DNA from: Kiloniella litopenaei
Lineage (GTDB): Bacteria > Pseudomonadota > Alphaproteobacteria > Kiloniellales > Kiloniellaceae
Assembly (NCBI RefSeq): GCF_000982415.1
Contig: NZ_LANI01000004.1
Span: forward strand, 248,001 to 312,000
Length of the DNA: 64,000 bases
Reading direction: 5' to 3'
A program made the position numbers and the translations under genes. Within the stretch, counting starts at the first letter, position 1, and each line of letters begins with the position of its first letter. The notes under the pieces were generated by a model. That model was not told the origin of the DNA and did no database searches. It saw only the letters and a program-made list of their open reading frames with translations. Positions 36,020 to 44,483 of the stretch are shown here, piece by piece.

Positions 36020-37099
36020 ATGTCGGCCCTCTGTTTAGAGAATGTAAGCCATAACTTTGGCGCCCTGTCAGCTGTGAACAATGTTAATCTGTCGATTGAT
36101 GCTGGTGAGTTCGTATGCCTGTTGGGGCCATCCGGATGTGGTAAAACCACTATCCTTCGTTTGGCTGCGGGGCTGGAAAGATTACAATCTGGGAAGATCA
36201 CAATGGATGAAGCCATTGTTGCCAATGATAAGGCTGATTTACCGCCTGAAAAAAGAAGTGTTGGTCTGGTTTTTCAGGATTACGCTCTTTTCCCCCATTT
36301 GGATGTTTCGAAAAATATTGAATTTGGATTGAAACATCTCTCGGCCCCCGAAAGAAAAGAACGGGTGCGAGAAACCTTGGCTCAGGTTGGTATGGCCGAT
36401 TATCTCCATTCTTATCCGCACACCCTGTCAGGTGGGCAGCAACAGCGGGTTGCTCTGGCCCGGGCAATCGCTCCACGTCCGAAGCTGGTTTTGTTGGATG
36501 AACCTTTTTCTGGCCTTGATGTCAGGCTTAGAAATCAGGTTCGAGAGGAAACGCTCAGGGTGCTTAAGGAAAATAACATTGCCACCTTGATGGTGACTCA
36601 TGACCCGGAAGAAGCGATGTTTATGGGGGATCGTGTCGCCATAATGAACAAGGGGCAGATTGTTCAATTTGCACCGCCTAATGAACTCTACACGAACCCG
36701 GCAAATGCTTTCGTTGCACATTTTTTTGGTGAAGTGAACGAATTTAAAGGCGTTTGTAATGACGGACATGTCGTCACGCCCTTTGGTGCGCTTGAAGTGC
36801 CAAATATGAGCCACGGCACTGTCGTAGATGTATTGGTGCGACATGAAGGGATTGTTATTGGCGAAAAAGTCAATGGAACAGGGGTTGAAGCCAGTGTTCT
36901 TAAATCACGAATGCTTGGGAAGTCAAACCTTGTAGATTTTAAAATTTCCAATAGCTTATCCAATGATCTTTATGTAAAAGCTCGGCTTGATAACCACGCT
37001 GTTCCACTTGCCGGTAATGACTGTGTTCTCGAATTGGATAAACGCCTGACCTTTGTCTTTTCATCACAACAATCGAAACAAAATACAGCTGACGACTAA
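36020..37099 (+). CDS. ABC transporter ATP-binding protein, Fe3+/spermidine type
   Basis: The 359-residue ATPase has Walker A GPSGCGKTT, the Q-loop VFQDYALFPHL, the signature LSGGQQQRVALARA, Walker B LVLLDEPFSGLD and the switch MVTHDPEEAM. A C-terminal TOBE region starts near residue 245. The overall build and the EEAMFMGDRVAIMNKGQIVQ segment match FbpC/PotA-type importers for ferric iron or polyamines. No permease or binding-protein gene is beside it, so the cargo is unknown; partners must be elsewhere in the genome. It sits alone between scpB and tatA. Confidence 0.88.
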   Translation: MSALCLENVSHNFGALSAVNNVNLSIDAGEFVCLLGPSGCGKTTILRLAAGLERLQSGKITMDEAIVANDKADLPPEKRSVGLVFQDYALFPHLDVSKNIEFGLKHLSAPERKERVRETLAQVGMADYLHSYPHTLSGGQQQRVALARAIAPRPKLVLLDEPFSGLDVRLRNQVREETLRVLKENNIATLMVTHDPEEAMFMGDRVAIMNKGQIVQFAPPNELYTNPANAFVAHFFGEVNEFKGVCNDGHVVTPFGALEVPNMSHGTVVDVLVRHEGIVIGEKVNGTGVEASVLKSRMLGKSNLVDFKISNSLSNDLYVKARLDNHAVPLAGNDCVLELDKRLTFVFSSQQSKQNTADD

Positions 37100-37195
37100 A
37101 ACACTCTGTCTCATGGCGTATGAATCGTTGCTTGCGCCTTTTCTTTTTGCCATAGTCCCTACAGATTAAAGGTAATTGTCTCTAAGGAGAGAGTA

Positions 37196-37405
37196 ATGGG
37201 TGCGTTCAGCATTTGGCATTGGCTGATTGTTTTAGTTGTTGTTTTGGTTCTCTTTGGTGGGGGCGGAAAGCTCAGCAAACTTATGGGCGATGCTGGTTCA
37301 GGCATTAAAGCCTTTAAAAAAGGCCTCAAAGAAGAAAATAAAGATACAGCTGCTTCTGATCAGGAAGAAAGCAAAACAATCTCTGAAGACAAAGACAAAG
37401 CATAA
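37196..37405 (+). CDS. tatA: Sec-independent protein translocase TatA
   Basis: TatA oligomerises to form the pathway through which folded twin-arginine substrates cross the inner membrane. The 69 residues have a single N-terminal helix (about 7-22, [19 protein letters not shown]), the conserved hinge [17 protein letters not shown] and an acidic tail. A strong AAGGAG ribosome site precedes the ATG. tatB follows after 73 nt. Confidence 0.93.
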   Translation: MGAFSIWHWLIVLVVVLVLFGGGGKLSKLMGDAGSGIKAFKKGLKEENKDTAASDQEESKTISEDKDKA

Positions 37406-37478
37406 GTCAGTCTTCTCAGACTGTTTTGTTAGGTCCATGTGTGTTCAGGGATCCGTAATTCCTAGGGAGCAGTAACCA

Positions 37479-37940
37479 ATGTTCGACATCGGTTGGTCGG
37501 AAATGATGGTCGTTGCAGTTCTTACCCTTTTGATAATGGGGCCAAAAGAGCTGCCGAATACCCTTCGCAACGTTTCTAAATGGGTACGTAAGGCAAAGGG
37601 GCTTGCCCGGGAATTTCAATCCGGTGTCGATGAGGTTATTCGCGAGTCTGATCTTCAGGATGCAAGAAAAGCGCTGGAAGGGGCCAATAGCGAATCAATC
37701 CGCAAAACGGTTGAGGATGTTATTGATCCAACACAGGCGCTAACCAAAACAACACAGGAAGTCAAAGACGGTGTTGAAGCAATAACGAAGGAAGACAAAG
37801 AAGATCACAATCCCTTTGCTTCTGTTCAAAAGCCACTTGCAGACACACCATCGGCGACAACTGAGTCTGTGAAAACTTCAGAAACAGTGAAACCTGAGGC
37901 AGTTCAGGTAGATAATACAACTTCTTCAAAAAGCAGCTAA
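37479..37940 (+). CDS. tatB: Sec-independent protein translocase TatB
   Basis: TatB forms the twin-arginine signal receptor with TatC. The 153 residues open with FDIGWSEMMVVAVLTLLIMGP, the classic TatB membrane helix with its conserved Glu and Pro; an amphipathic helix (LPNTLRNVSKWVRKAKG) and a long Thr/Glu-rich tail follow. It is longer than TatA and lacks the TatA FGGGG turn. tatC starts 3 nt after its stop. Confidence 0.93.
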   Translation: MFDIGWSEMMVVAVLTLLIMGPKELPNTLRNVSKWVRKAKGLAREFQSGVDEVIRESDLQDARKALEGANSESIRKTVEDVIDPTQALTKTTQEVKDGVEAITKEDKEDHNPFASVQKPLADTPSATTESVKTSETVKPEAVQVDNTTSSKSS

Positions 37941-37943
37941 GCA

Positions 37944-38753
37944 GTGAGTGATACAACCGAAGAACAGAAGATGCCGTTACTTGAGCATCTGATTGAACTT
38001 AGAAGGCGATTGTTGTGGAGTGTTGTCACTTTGCTGGTCGCTTTTTTGGCCTGTTTTGCTTTTGCTGAACAGCTTTTTGAATACCTTGCGGCACCTTTGG
38101 CCGAAGTTATGCGGGAAAATTCGGTTAGTGAAAGTCATCAAAGGCTGATTTTTACGGACCTTACTGAAGTCTTTTTTACTTACGTAAAAGTTGCATTCTT
38201 CTTTGGTGCTTTTATCAGTTGCCCTATTTTCCTGTCTCAAATCTGGTTGTTTGTTGCGCCGGGTCTATACAAGAATGAAAAATCAGCCTTTGCGCCGTTT
38301 CTGATTGCATCACCTATTCTATTTTTTGTTGGTGGGGCCTTGGTTTATTTTGTGATCTTCCCACTCGCGGCAGAGTTTTTTCTCGCGTTTCAGGTCGAAG
38401 GTTCCGAAAGTTCAATTGCGATTGAATTGGAAGCCAAGGTTAATGAATACTTCTCGCTAATGATGAAGTTGATTTTTGCCTTTGGTCTTTGTTTTCAGTT
38501 ACCTGTTTTGATGACACTGTTGGCAAAAGTTGGTATTGCATCGTCCAAGGGAATGGCTGAAAAGCGTAAATATGCAATTGTTGGCGTCTTTATTGTTGCC
38601 GCTATCTTTACGCCGCCTGATCCTCTGAGCCAATTGGCGTTGGCTATTCCGATTGTACTTTTGTACGAAGTCTCGATCCTGATGGCAAAAATGGTGGAAC
38701 GCAAACGCGCCGAGGAAGAAGATGCTGAGTCGACGGACGTTACATCTGATTAA
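37944..38753 (+). CDS. tatC: Sec-independent protein translocase TatC
   Basis: TatC is the six-helix core of the Tat signal receptor. The 269 residues include MPLLEHLIELRRRLLWSVV at the N-terminus with the conserved His/Glu and arginines, the helix-rich body with QIWLFVAPGLYKNEKSAFAPF, and FTPPDPLSQLALAIPIVLLYE near the end. The C-terminus is acidic and cytoplasmic. The start is GTG at 37944, close behind tatB. Together tatABC form a complete Tat translocase in one unit. Confidence 0.95.
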   Translation: MSDTTEEQKMPLLEHLIELRRRLLWSVVTLLVAFLACFAFAEQLFEYLAAPLAEVMRENSVSESHQRLIFTDLTEVFFTYVKVAFFFGAFISCPIFLSQIWLFVAPGLYKNEKSAFAPFLIASPILFFVGGALVYFVIFPLAAEFFLAFQVEGSESSIAIELEAKVNEYFSLMMKLIFAFGLCFQLPVLMTLLAKVGIASSKGMAEKRKYAIVGVFIVAAIFTPPDPLSQLALAIPIVLLYEVSILMAKMVERKRAEEEDAESTDVTSD

Positions 38754-38897
38754 GATAAGTTCGTAGACTGAAACCGAAACCTTTTAAAGGCCTTTAGCAG
38801 CGAGATTTTGCTTATTTCAGACTTACGTATACCCTGTTGATAAGTACATTCGTTTTAATTGAAATTTGTCTCTCTCAGTACAAGGACAGAGATACCC

Positions 38898-40175
38898 ATG
38901 TATGACCTAAAATTGATCCGCGAAACCCCTGACGTTTTTGATGAGGGGCTTAAGCGCCGTAATATGGAACCAATGTCTGCCCAGATTCTGGACCTGGATA
39001 AACAGCATCGTGCGTTACAGGCCGAGTTGCAGGAAATGCAGGCACGCCGTAATGAAGCGTCGAAACAAATTGGTATTGCAAAGCGTAATGGCGAGGATGC
39101 GTCGGACCTTATGGCAGAGGTTGCGGGTATCAAAGAAGGTATGTCTGAAAAAGAGACGGCTGAATCTGATCTGGGTAATCAGATTAAAACGATCCTGGCT
39201 GGTATTCCTAATCGCCCAAAAGATGATGTGCCTGTTGGCGAAGACGAAGACGATAATGTTCTGGTCCGCACCGTTGGTGATAAACCTGAACTGGGCTTTG
39301 AAGCAAAGCAGCACTTTGAACTGGGTGAAGAGCTTGGTGAAATGGACTTTGAGCTTGCCGCAAAATTGTCCGGATCCAGATTTGTGGTGCTTAAGGGAAG
39401 TGTTGCCCGTCTTTACCGTGCCTTGTCACAATTCATGATTGACATGCATGTTGATGAGCATGGCTATACAGAAGTTGTTCCACCTGTTCTTGTGCGTGAT
39501 CACGTCATGTATGGGACCGGGCAGTTGCCAAAGTTTGCCGAGGATTCTTTCAAGACGGAAGAAGGATTCTGGCTTATTCCAACTGCTGAGGTGCCGTTGA
39601 CGAATACAGTTGCTGGCGAAATTCTAAAGGAAGATGAACTACCAAAGCGTATGACTGCCTTAACGCCGTGTTTCCGTTCCGAAGCTGGCTCAGCCGGACG
39701 TGATACCCGTGGTATGTTGCGTCAGCACCAGTTTGATAAGGTTGAAATGGTTTCTGTTGTTCATCCGGATAAATCCGATGATGAGTTGGAGCGGATGACC
39801 AGTTGCGCAGAAGATGTTCTTAAGAAACTGGGGCTGCATTATCGTGTCGTTGTCCTGTGTACTGGCGACATGGGATTTGGCGCGCGTAAGACGTATGATA
39901 TCGAGGTCTGGTTACCGGGACAGGATGCGTACCGTGAAATTTCCAGCTGTTCTACCTGTGGCGATTTTCAGGCGCGTCGTATGAACGGCCGTTTCAGATC
40001 TACGGAAACCAAGAAGCCAGCCTTTGTTCATACTTTGAACGGTTCTGGTGTGGCAGTTGGACGTTGTTTGATTGCAGTGATGGAAAACTACCAGCAGGCT
40101 GATGGTTCTATCACTGTTCCTGAGGTTCTTAGACCATACATGGGGGGTAAAGAAAGTATTCGCCTGAATGACTAA
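38898..40175 (+). CDS. serS: Seryl-tRNA synthetase
   Basis: SerS charges tRNA-Ser (and tRNA-Sec where present); it is a class IIa synthetase. The 425 residues have the N-terminal antiparallel coiled coil (about 30-105) that grips the long variable arm, and the catalytic core with motif 2 [24 protein letters not shown] and motif 3 [19 protein letters not shown] (each longer than quoted lengths elsewhere, cited here in part: [24 protein letters not shown]). I chose ATG at 38898, giving [18 protein letters not shown], over an in-frame ATG at 38859. The end overlaps surE by 8 nt. Confidence 0.96.
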   Translation: MYDLKLIRETPDVFDEGLKRRNMEPMSAQILDLDKQHRALQAELQEMQARRNEASKQIGIAKRNGEDASDLMAEVAGIKEGMSEKETAESDLGNQIKTILAGIPNRPKDDVPVGEDEDDNVLVRTVGDKPELGFEAKQHFELGEELGEMDFELAAKLSGSRFVVLKGSVARLYRALSQFMIDMHVDEHGYTEVVPPVLVRDHVMYGTGQLPKFAEDSFKTEEGFWLIPTAEVPLTNTVAGEILKEDELPKRMTALTPCFRSEAGSAGRDTRGMLRQHQFDKVEMVSVVHPDKSDDELERMTSCAEDVLKKLGLHYRVVVLCTGDMGFGARKTYDIEVWLPGQDAYREISSCSTCGDFQARRMNGRFRSTETKKPAFVHTLNGSGVAVGRCLIAVMENYQQADGSITVPEVLRPYMGGKESIRLND

Positions 40176-40956
40176 GACCTTAGAAAACCTTGCGAATGCG
40201 CGGATACTTTTGTCAAACGATGACGGTATCCACGCCAAAGGTTTATCTGTTCTAGAGGATATCGCTCGACAACTATCTGATGATATCTGGATCATCGCGC
40301 CAGAATCAGAACAATCGGCCTCCAGTCATTCTTTGACCCTTCGACGTCCCTTGCGCGAACGCAAGCTAGGCGATAAGCGCTATTCTATTGATGGGACACC
40401 AACAGACTGTGTTCTGATGGCCATGAAATATCTGATGGCTGACAAGTCTCCTGATTTGGTTCTGTCTGGCGTAAATGTCGGGGCAAACCTGGGGGAAGAT
40501 GTTATTTATTCAGGTACTGTCGCTGCTGCTATGGAGGGGGCTATCCTTGGTGCGAGATCCGTTGCATTAAGCTTGAGGCCTGATGATCAGGATGAAAGCC
40601 TCTTTCACTGGGATACAGTCACCAAGTTTGCACCTGATATCATTGCGAAGCTTGCGACATGGTCTGAGCCTGGAAATCTGTTGTTCAATGTGAACTTCCC
40701 GGGCATTCCTGCTGATCAGGTCAAAGGTATTAAGGTCTGTGCCCAAGGACATCGCGACGAGGGCACAACAGTCGTAGAAGGGAATGATCCCAGTGGGCGA
40801 CCTTATTTATGGGTTGGACAGTTTATCAGTCATCATACCTCGGTTCCCAATGCAGATCTGACAGCAATAGCCGATGGATACATTACGGTTACACCGCTGA
40901 AATACGACCTGACAGATAATGCTGTTTTGAAGAAAATGGGATTTTTGTTCCCATGA
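40168..40956 (+). CDS. surE: 5'/3'-nucleotidase SurE
   Basis: SurE dephosphorylates 5' and 3' nucleoside monophosphates and is linked to stationary-phase survival. The 262 residues carry the metal site [29 protein letters not shown], and the conserved [22 protein letters not shown] segment (here [16 protein letters not shown]). It overlaps serS by 8 nt and pcm by 4 nt. The surE-pcm-nlpD order is the same as in gammaproteobacteria, where rpoS follows; no rpoS is present here, as expected for an alphaproteobacterium. Confidence 0.95.
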   Translation: MTKTLENLANARILLSNDDGIHAKGLSVLEDIARQLSDDIWIIAPESEQSASSHSLTLRRPLRERKLGDKRYSIDGTPTDCVLMAMKYLMADKSPDLVLSGVNVGANLGEDVIYSGTVAAAMEGAILGARSVALSLRPDDQDESLFHWDTVTKFAPDIIAKLATWSEPGNLLFNVNFPGIPADQVKGIKVCAQGHRDEGTTVVEGNDPSGRPYLWVGQFISHHTSVPNADLTAIADGYITVTPLKYDLTDNAVLKKMGFLFP

Positions 40957-41594
40957 GTCTGGAAGCACGAAAAATCAGACTTATTATGGAACTAAGGCGC
41001 GGCGGTATTTCAGATACTGGCGTTCTTTCGGCAATTGAGCGTATTCCAAGAGAGGCCTTTGTCCCCGGACCTTTTCAAGATCAGTCCTATGAAAATATGG
41101 CGCTTCCCATTGGTCGGGGGCAAACCCTTAGTCAGCCGCAGGTTGTTGCGATGATGACCCAGGCGCTTTCTGTAACCAAACGCATGAAGATTCTCGAGGT
41201 TGGTACGGGCTCTGGATATCAGGCATCAATCCTGTCGCGTTTATGTCGGCGTGTTTATACGATTGAACGTTATCGGGAGCTATTGGGCGAGGCGGAAGAA
41301 CGCTTTACAAATTTACGTCTCCACAATGTGACCACAAAGCTAGGGGATGGTTACAAAGGGTGGAAAGAGCAAGCACCGTTTGAACGCATAATTATCACAG
41401 CTGCACCAAAGGAAATTCCCGAAGCTCTGCTTGAGCAACTGGCAATTGGTGGTATTCTTGTTTTACCGTTGGGATCACAAGGTAATAATCAGGAATTGAT
41501 CAGAATTACGCGGACAGAAAGCGGGTTTGATCACGAAAACCTTGGAGGGGTGCGTTTTGTGCCTCTTGTTCATGGAATGCCAAAGGACAGCTGA
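40953..41594 (+). CDS. pcm: Protein-L-isoaspartate(D-aspartate) O-methyltransferase Pcm
   Basis: Pcm methylates isoaspartyl residues so that damaged proteins can be converted back to aspartate. The 213 residues include IPREAFVPGPFQDQSYENMALPIG (cited in part: REAFVPGPFQDQSYEN), the active-site segment GQTLSQPQVVAMM, and the SAM loop ILEVGTGSGYQASIL. All the hallmarks of the true repair enzyme are present, unlike the PCMT-like protein at 17459. It overlaps surE by 4 nt and precedes the nlpD-like gene by 46 nt. Confidence 0.95.
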   Translation: MSLEARKIRLIMELRRGGISDTGVLSAIERIPREAFVPGPFQDQSYENMALPIGRGQTLSQPQVVAMMTQALSVTKRMKILEVGTGSGYQASILSRLCRRVYTIERYRELLGEAEERFTNLRLHNVTTKLGDGYKGWKEQAPFERIIITAAPKEIPEALLEQLAIGGILVLPLGSQGNNQELIRITRTESGFDHENLGGVRFVPLVHGMPKDS

Positions 41595-41640
41595 TTGGCT
41601 TTGGCGGTGTGTTGTACAGGAAACGCTCGTAACTAATTTG

Positions 41641-42849
41641 ATGTTTAACCGGACCAGCTTATCAACTTTAAAATTAGGATTTATACTGTTAAGCGCAGGG
41701 CTATACGGGTGTACGATAAATCCATCTTCGTTTCCGACGACGACCACAACAAAGAAAACGACGACGGCAACAGTTTATAATTATCCACCTTCTATTTTAC
41801 CAAAGAGAAAACCAACGCCACCTCCGAAACCTTCCGACACGGGGCAGGCGACAGGCAGGGTTGCGGGTGTCTCAATTCCTGCATTGCTACCAGAAAATAT
41901 TCCGCTGCCTAAACGAAACCCAAGAAGGCAGGTTCGGCAAAGCAGCTCATCGCCTGTTGTGCAAGAGGCAAGAACGACGTCGCAGACTTTGAATGACCCG
42001 TCGCAGGTTTCAACGACTCAATATACAGTAAATCGCGGCGATACAGTCTATTCCATATCGCGAAAACGCCGGGTCTCTATTCGCGAGCTTATTATCCTGA
42101 ACAGGCTTTCCCCGCCCTATAAGCTATTGGTTGGGCAGGTTATCAAGCTACCGGTTTCGAAAGAACATGTCGTGATTGCCGGGGATACACTTTATAGTAT
42201 CTCTCGTCGTTATGGTGTCGAGACAACGGCGCTGGTAAAGCTGAACAAAATTAACCCACCTTATGCTCTGTATATCGGGCAGCGTTTGAATTTACCTGCG
42301 TTACGAGAGGGGAATACGGTACGTTCCGCGACTGTTTCTCCGGTGACGAATAGTCCAAATGTAACAACTAAAAATAATAAGAAATCGTCACCCAAAACAC
42401 CTGTTCGAAATGCTATTCCTGATAGCCCCAAAAACTTTACAGGCCCGGTTCCCAAACCGTTGCCGCGATCATTCAGTAATTTCCTGCGCCCTGTTAAGGG
42501 GAAGGTCATTTCGTCTTTTGGCCCAAAAGAAGGTGGCATACATAACGATGGTATCAATATTTCTGCGCGTCGTGGGACACCTGTTAAAGCAGCAGAGAAT
42601 GGTGTGGTCGTTTATGCGGGAAGTGAGCTAAAAGGTTTTGGACAAATGTTGTTGATCAAGCATTCTGATGGATGGGTGACAGCCTATGCCCACACGGATC
42701 AGCTATTGGTTGGACGCGGTCAACGGGTGAAACGGGGGCAAGATATCGCCAAGGTTGGCAGTACAGGCAATGTCTCTAAACCCCAACTTCACTTTGAAAT
42801 TCGCAAAGGCTCCCAAGCCGTCAATCCAAACAAGCTTTTAACCAATTAG
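41641..42849 (+). CDS. nlpD: NlpD-like lipoprotein: two LysM domains plus degenerate M23/LytM domain
   Basis: I chose ATG at 41641 because it starts a lipoprotein signal with Cys24 (FILLSAGLYGC); an open frame extends upstream inside pcm. Two LysM domains follow (starting TQYTVNRGDTVYSISRKRR and EHVVIAGDTLYSISRRYG), then a C-terminal M23 domain. The M23 metal site is degenerate: the HxGxD position reads NDGIN, and the HLH position reads QLH, although YAH and HFE remain. That loss and the order LysM-LytM match NlpD, which activates amidases rather than cutting peptidoglycan itself. A long Thr/Pro-rich linker follows the lipid anchor. Family knowledge places it at the division site. Confidence 0.9.
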   Translation: MFNRTSLSTLKLGFILLSAGLYGCTINPSSFPTTTTTKKTTTATVYNYPPSILPKRKPTPPPKPSDTGQATGRVAGVSIPALLPENIPLPKRNPRRQVRQSSSSPVVQEARTTSQTLNDPSQVSTTQYTVNRGDTVYSISRKRRVSIRELIILNRLSPPYKLLVGQVIKLPVSKEHVVIAGDTLYSISRRYGVETTALVKLNKINPPYALYIGQRLNLPALREGNTVRSATVSPVTNSPNVTTKNNKKSSPKTPVRNAIPDSPKNFTGPVPKPLPRSFSNFLRPVKGKVISSFGPKEGGIHNDGINISARRGTPVKAAENGVVVYAGSELKGFGQMLLIKHSDGWVTAYAHTDQLLVGRGQRVKRGQDIAKVGSTGNVSKPQLHFEIRKGSQAVNPNKLLTN

Positions 42850-42898
42850 ATTTGTTTGAGAGAACTTTTCTCAAGGCACTTTTCTCTGGGAATCTTGC

Positions 42899-43771
42899 TC
42901 AGGGAATCTTGATAGACATGCGTCCGGCGAGGTCCTGTATAAACTGCCAGGCAACACGGCCAGATCGGGACCCGCGAGTAACCGACCATTCCCGGGCTTC
43001 GGCATGAAGTGCCTCTTGATCAATTTTGATACCGTATTTTTCGACGTAGCCTTCGATCATGGCAAAGAAAGTATCCTGATCACAATTGTGGAAACCTAGC
43101 CACAATCCAAAACGATCAGATAAGCTAACATTTTCTTCTGTTGCCTCAGAAGTATGAATGGCCGACGATCTTTCATTTTCGATCATATCACGGGCCATAA
43201 GGTGCCTGCGGTTTGACGTCGCGTAGAAGAGTACGTTTCTCGGGCGACCTTCTATGCCTCCCTCCAGGACAGCTTTGAGCGACTTGTAGGTATCATCTTG
43301 GCTGTCAAAACTTAGATCATCACAGAAAAGAATACAGGGACGATCTGACGTTTTTAAAATTTTCAATAACCTTGGTAGAGAAGGGATATCTTCACGGTGG
43401 ATTTCAACAAGTGTCACTTTGTCGAAATTTCTCTTCTTTGCGAGTGAATTGACCTTGTCATGAACTGCTTTGACAATTGAGCTTTTTCCCGTGCCTCTTG
43501 CCCCCCATAACAACGCATTATTTGCGGGAAACCCTTCGACAAATCGCAGTGTATTGTTCAAAAGAGATTCTCTTTGGCGATCAATTCCCTTGAGTAGATC
43601 AAAATCAACCCGATTCACATCTTCAACAGGTTCCAAAGTATCTGGATTAGTCTGCCATACATAGGCATCTGCCAAAGAAAGGTCCGGGACACTATGTTGT
43701 TGTGGGGATAGTTTCTCGAGTGCCGTAGCAATACGTTCGAGTATTGGGTATAAGTCTTTAGAATCAGTCAT
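42899..43771 (-). CDS. DUF815 family AAA+ ATPase
   Basis: The 290-residue protein has Walker A LLWGARGTGKSS (about residues 88-98), Walker B CILFCDDLSF and SNRRHLMARDM as a sensor-like segment. DUF815 proteins are single-domain AAA-type ATPases of unknown role, found widely in proteobacteria. The C-terminal part (TRGSRSGRVAWQFIQDL) is characteristic. It converges with nlpD and diverges from yajC; this position beside yajC-secDF recurs in alphaproteobacteria (family knowledge). Confidence 0.88.
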   Translation of the reverse strand: MTDSKDLYPILERIATALEKLSPQQHSVPDLSLADAYVWQTNPDTLEPVEDVNRVDFDLLKGIDRQRESLLNNTLRFVEGFPANNALLWGARGTGKSSIVKAVHDKVNSLAKKRNFDKVTLVEIHREDIPSLPRLLKILKTSDRPCILFCDDLSFDSQDDTYKSLKAVLEGGIEGRPRNVLFYATSNRRHLMARDMIENERSSAIHTSEATEENVSLSDRFGLWLGFHNCDQDTFFAMIEGYVEKYGIKIDQEALHAEAREWSVTRGSRSGRVAWQFIQDLAGRMSIKIP

Positions 43772-43887
43772 TTAAATTACTCCGGCGCACGAACTGGCTG
43801 TCGATCATTTTGCGAACCCTAGCGAGCGTACCCAAGTCAGTCAAATGCTCTGTCTTGCCATGAGGTTTTCTTTGTTTTTCTGTTCGT

Positions 43888-43915
43888 TTGCATTTCCGGG
43901 CCAGACAGTTATAGT
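43888..43915 (+). promoter_or_regulatory. Sigma-70 promoter of the yajC-secDF operon
   Basis: TTGCAT (43888-43893) and TATAGT (43910-43915) are separated by 16 nt, about 70 nt before yajC. A 6-bp hairpin GGTTGC-TTG-GCAACC at 43938-43952 lies in the leader between the promoter and the GGAGGGA ribosome site. Confidence 0.55.
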
Positions 43916-43983
43916 CCGCGGGTAATTTTTTTTGGGGGGTTGCTTGGCAACCGATTCCAAGTTCTTAAGTTTTGGAGGGATTA

Positions 43984-44358
43984 ATGTTGATTTCCACAGC
44001 CTATGCCCAGGCAGCTGGTGGTGCTGGTTCGTCGAGTGAATTGTTTGCGACACTATTCCCACTCGTTCTGATCTTTGCGGTGTTCTATTTTCTGATTATT
44101 CGCCCGCAAAGCAAGAAGATGAAACAGCAAAAAGCGATGATTGATGCCATTCGTCGTGGTGATAAAGTTATCACTGCTGGTGGTATTGTTGGAACTGTTG
44201 CAAAAGTTCAAGACGGTGGCGAAGTTCAGGTTGATATTGCTGAAAACGTTCGTATCACTGTCATTCAGAGCACGATTGCAAGTGTTATCAGCAAGACAGA
44301 GCCTGCTGATAAATCTGCAAACGACGACAAAGAAAAAGACAAAAAATCTAAAGATTAA
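43984..44358 (+). CDS. yajC: Preprotein translocase subunit YajC
   Basis: YajC is the small partner of SecDF in the Sec holotranslocon. The 124 residues have one N-terminal membrane helix (LFATLFPLVLIFAVFYFLII) and the conserved RPQSKKMKQQKAMI, then RRGDKVITAGGIVGTV of the soluble YajC fold and a charged tail. ATG at 43984 has an excellent GGAGGGA site 4-9 nt upstream. A strong hairpin lies between yajC and secD. Confidence 0.95.
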   Translation: MLISTAYAQAAGGAGSSSELFATLFPLVLIFAVFYFLIIRPQSKKMKQQKAMIDAIRRGDKVITAGGIVGTVAKVQDGGEVQVDIAENVRITVIQSTIASVISKTEPADKSANDDKEKDKKSKD

Positions 44359-44420
44359 GCTGCTCTTAGTTTTCCTTTGAGAGGAAAATTTATAAAAAAG
44401 CATCTTTAGAGGTGGTTTTT

Positions 44421-44450
44421 ACCTGCTCTGGTTCTATATCCAGAGCAGGT
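44421..44450 (+). terminator. Hairpin between yajC and secD, possible attenuator
   Basis: ACCTGCTCTGG pairs perfectly with CCAGAGCAGGT (11 bp, 8-nt loop), followed by TTATTTCAT, a weak U tract. It would terminate partly after yajC and reduce secD-secF expression relative to yajC, or it could protect an RNA end after processing. Confidence 0.65.
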
Positions 44451-44483
44451 TTATTTCATATTTAACAGATAATACGGCCCGTT

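Noticed and set aside
41527-41640. Longer N-terminus for the nlpD-like gene
   Set aside because: The upstream part lies inside pcm in another frame and would destroy the lipoprotein signal that begins at 41641.
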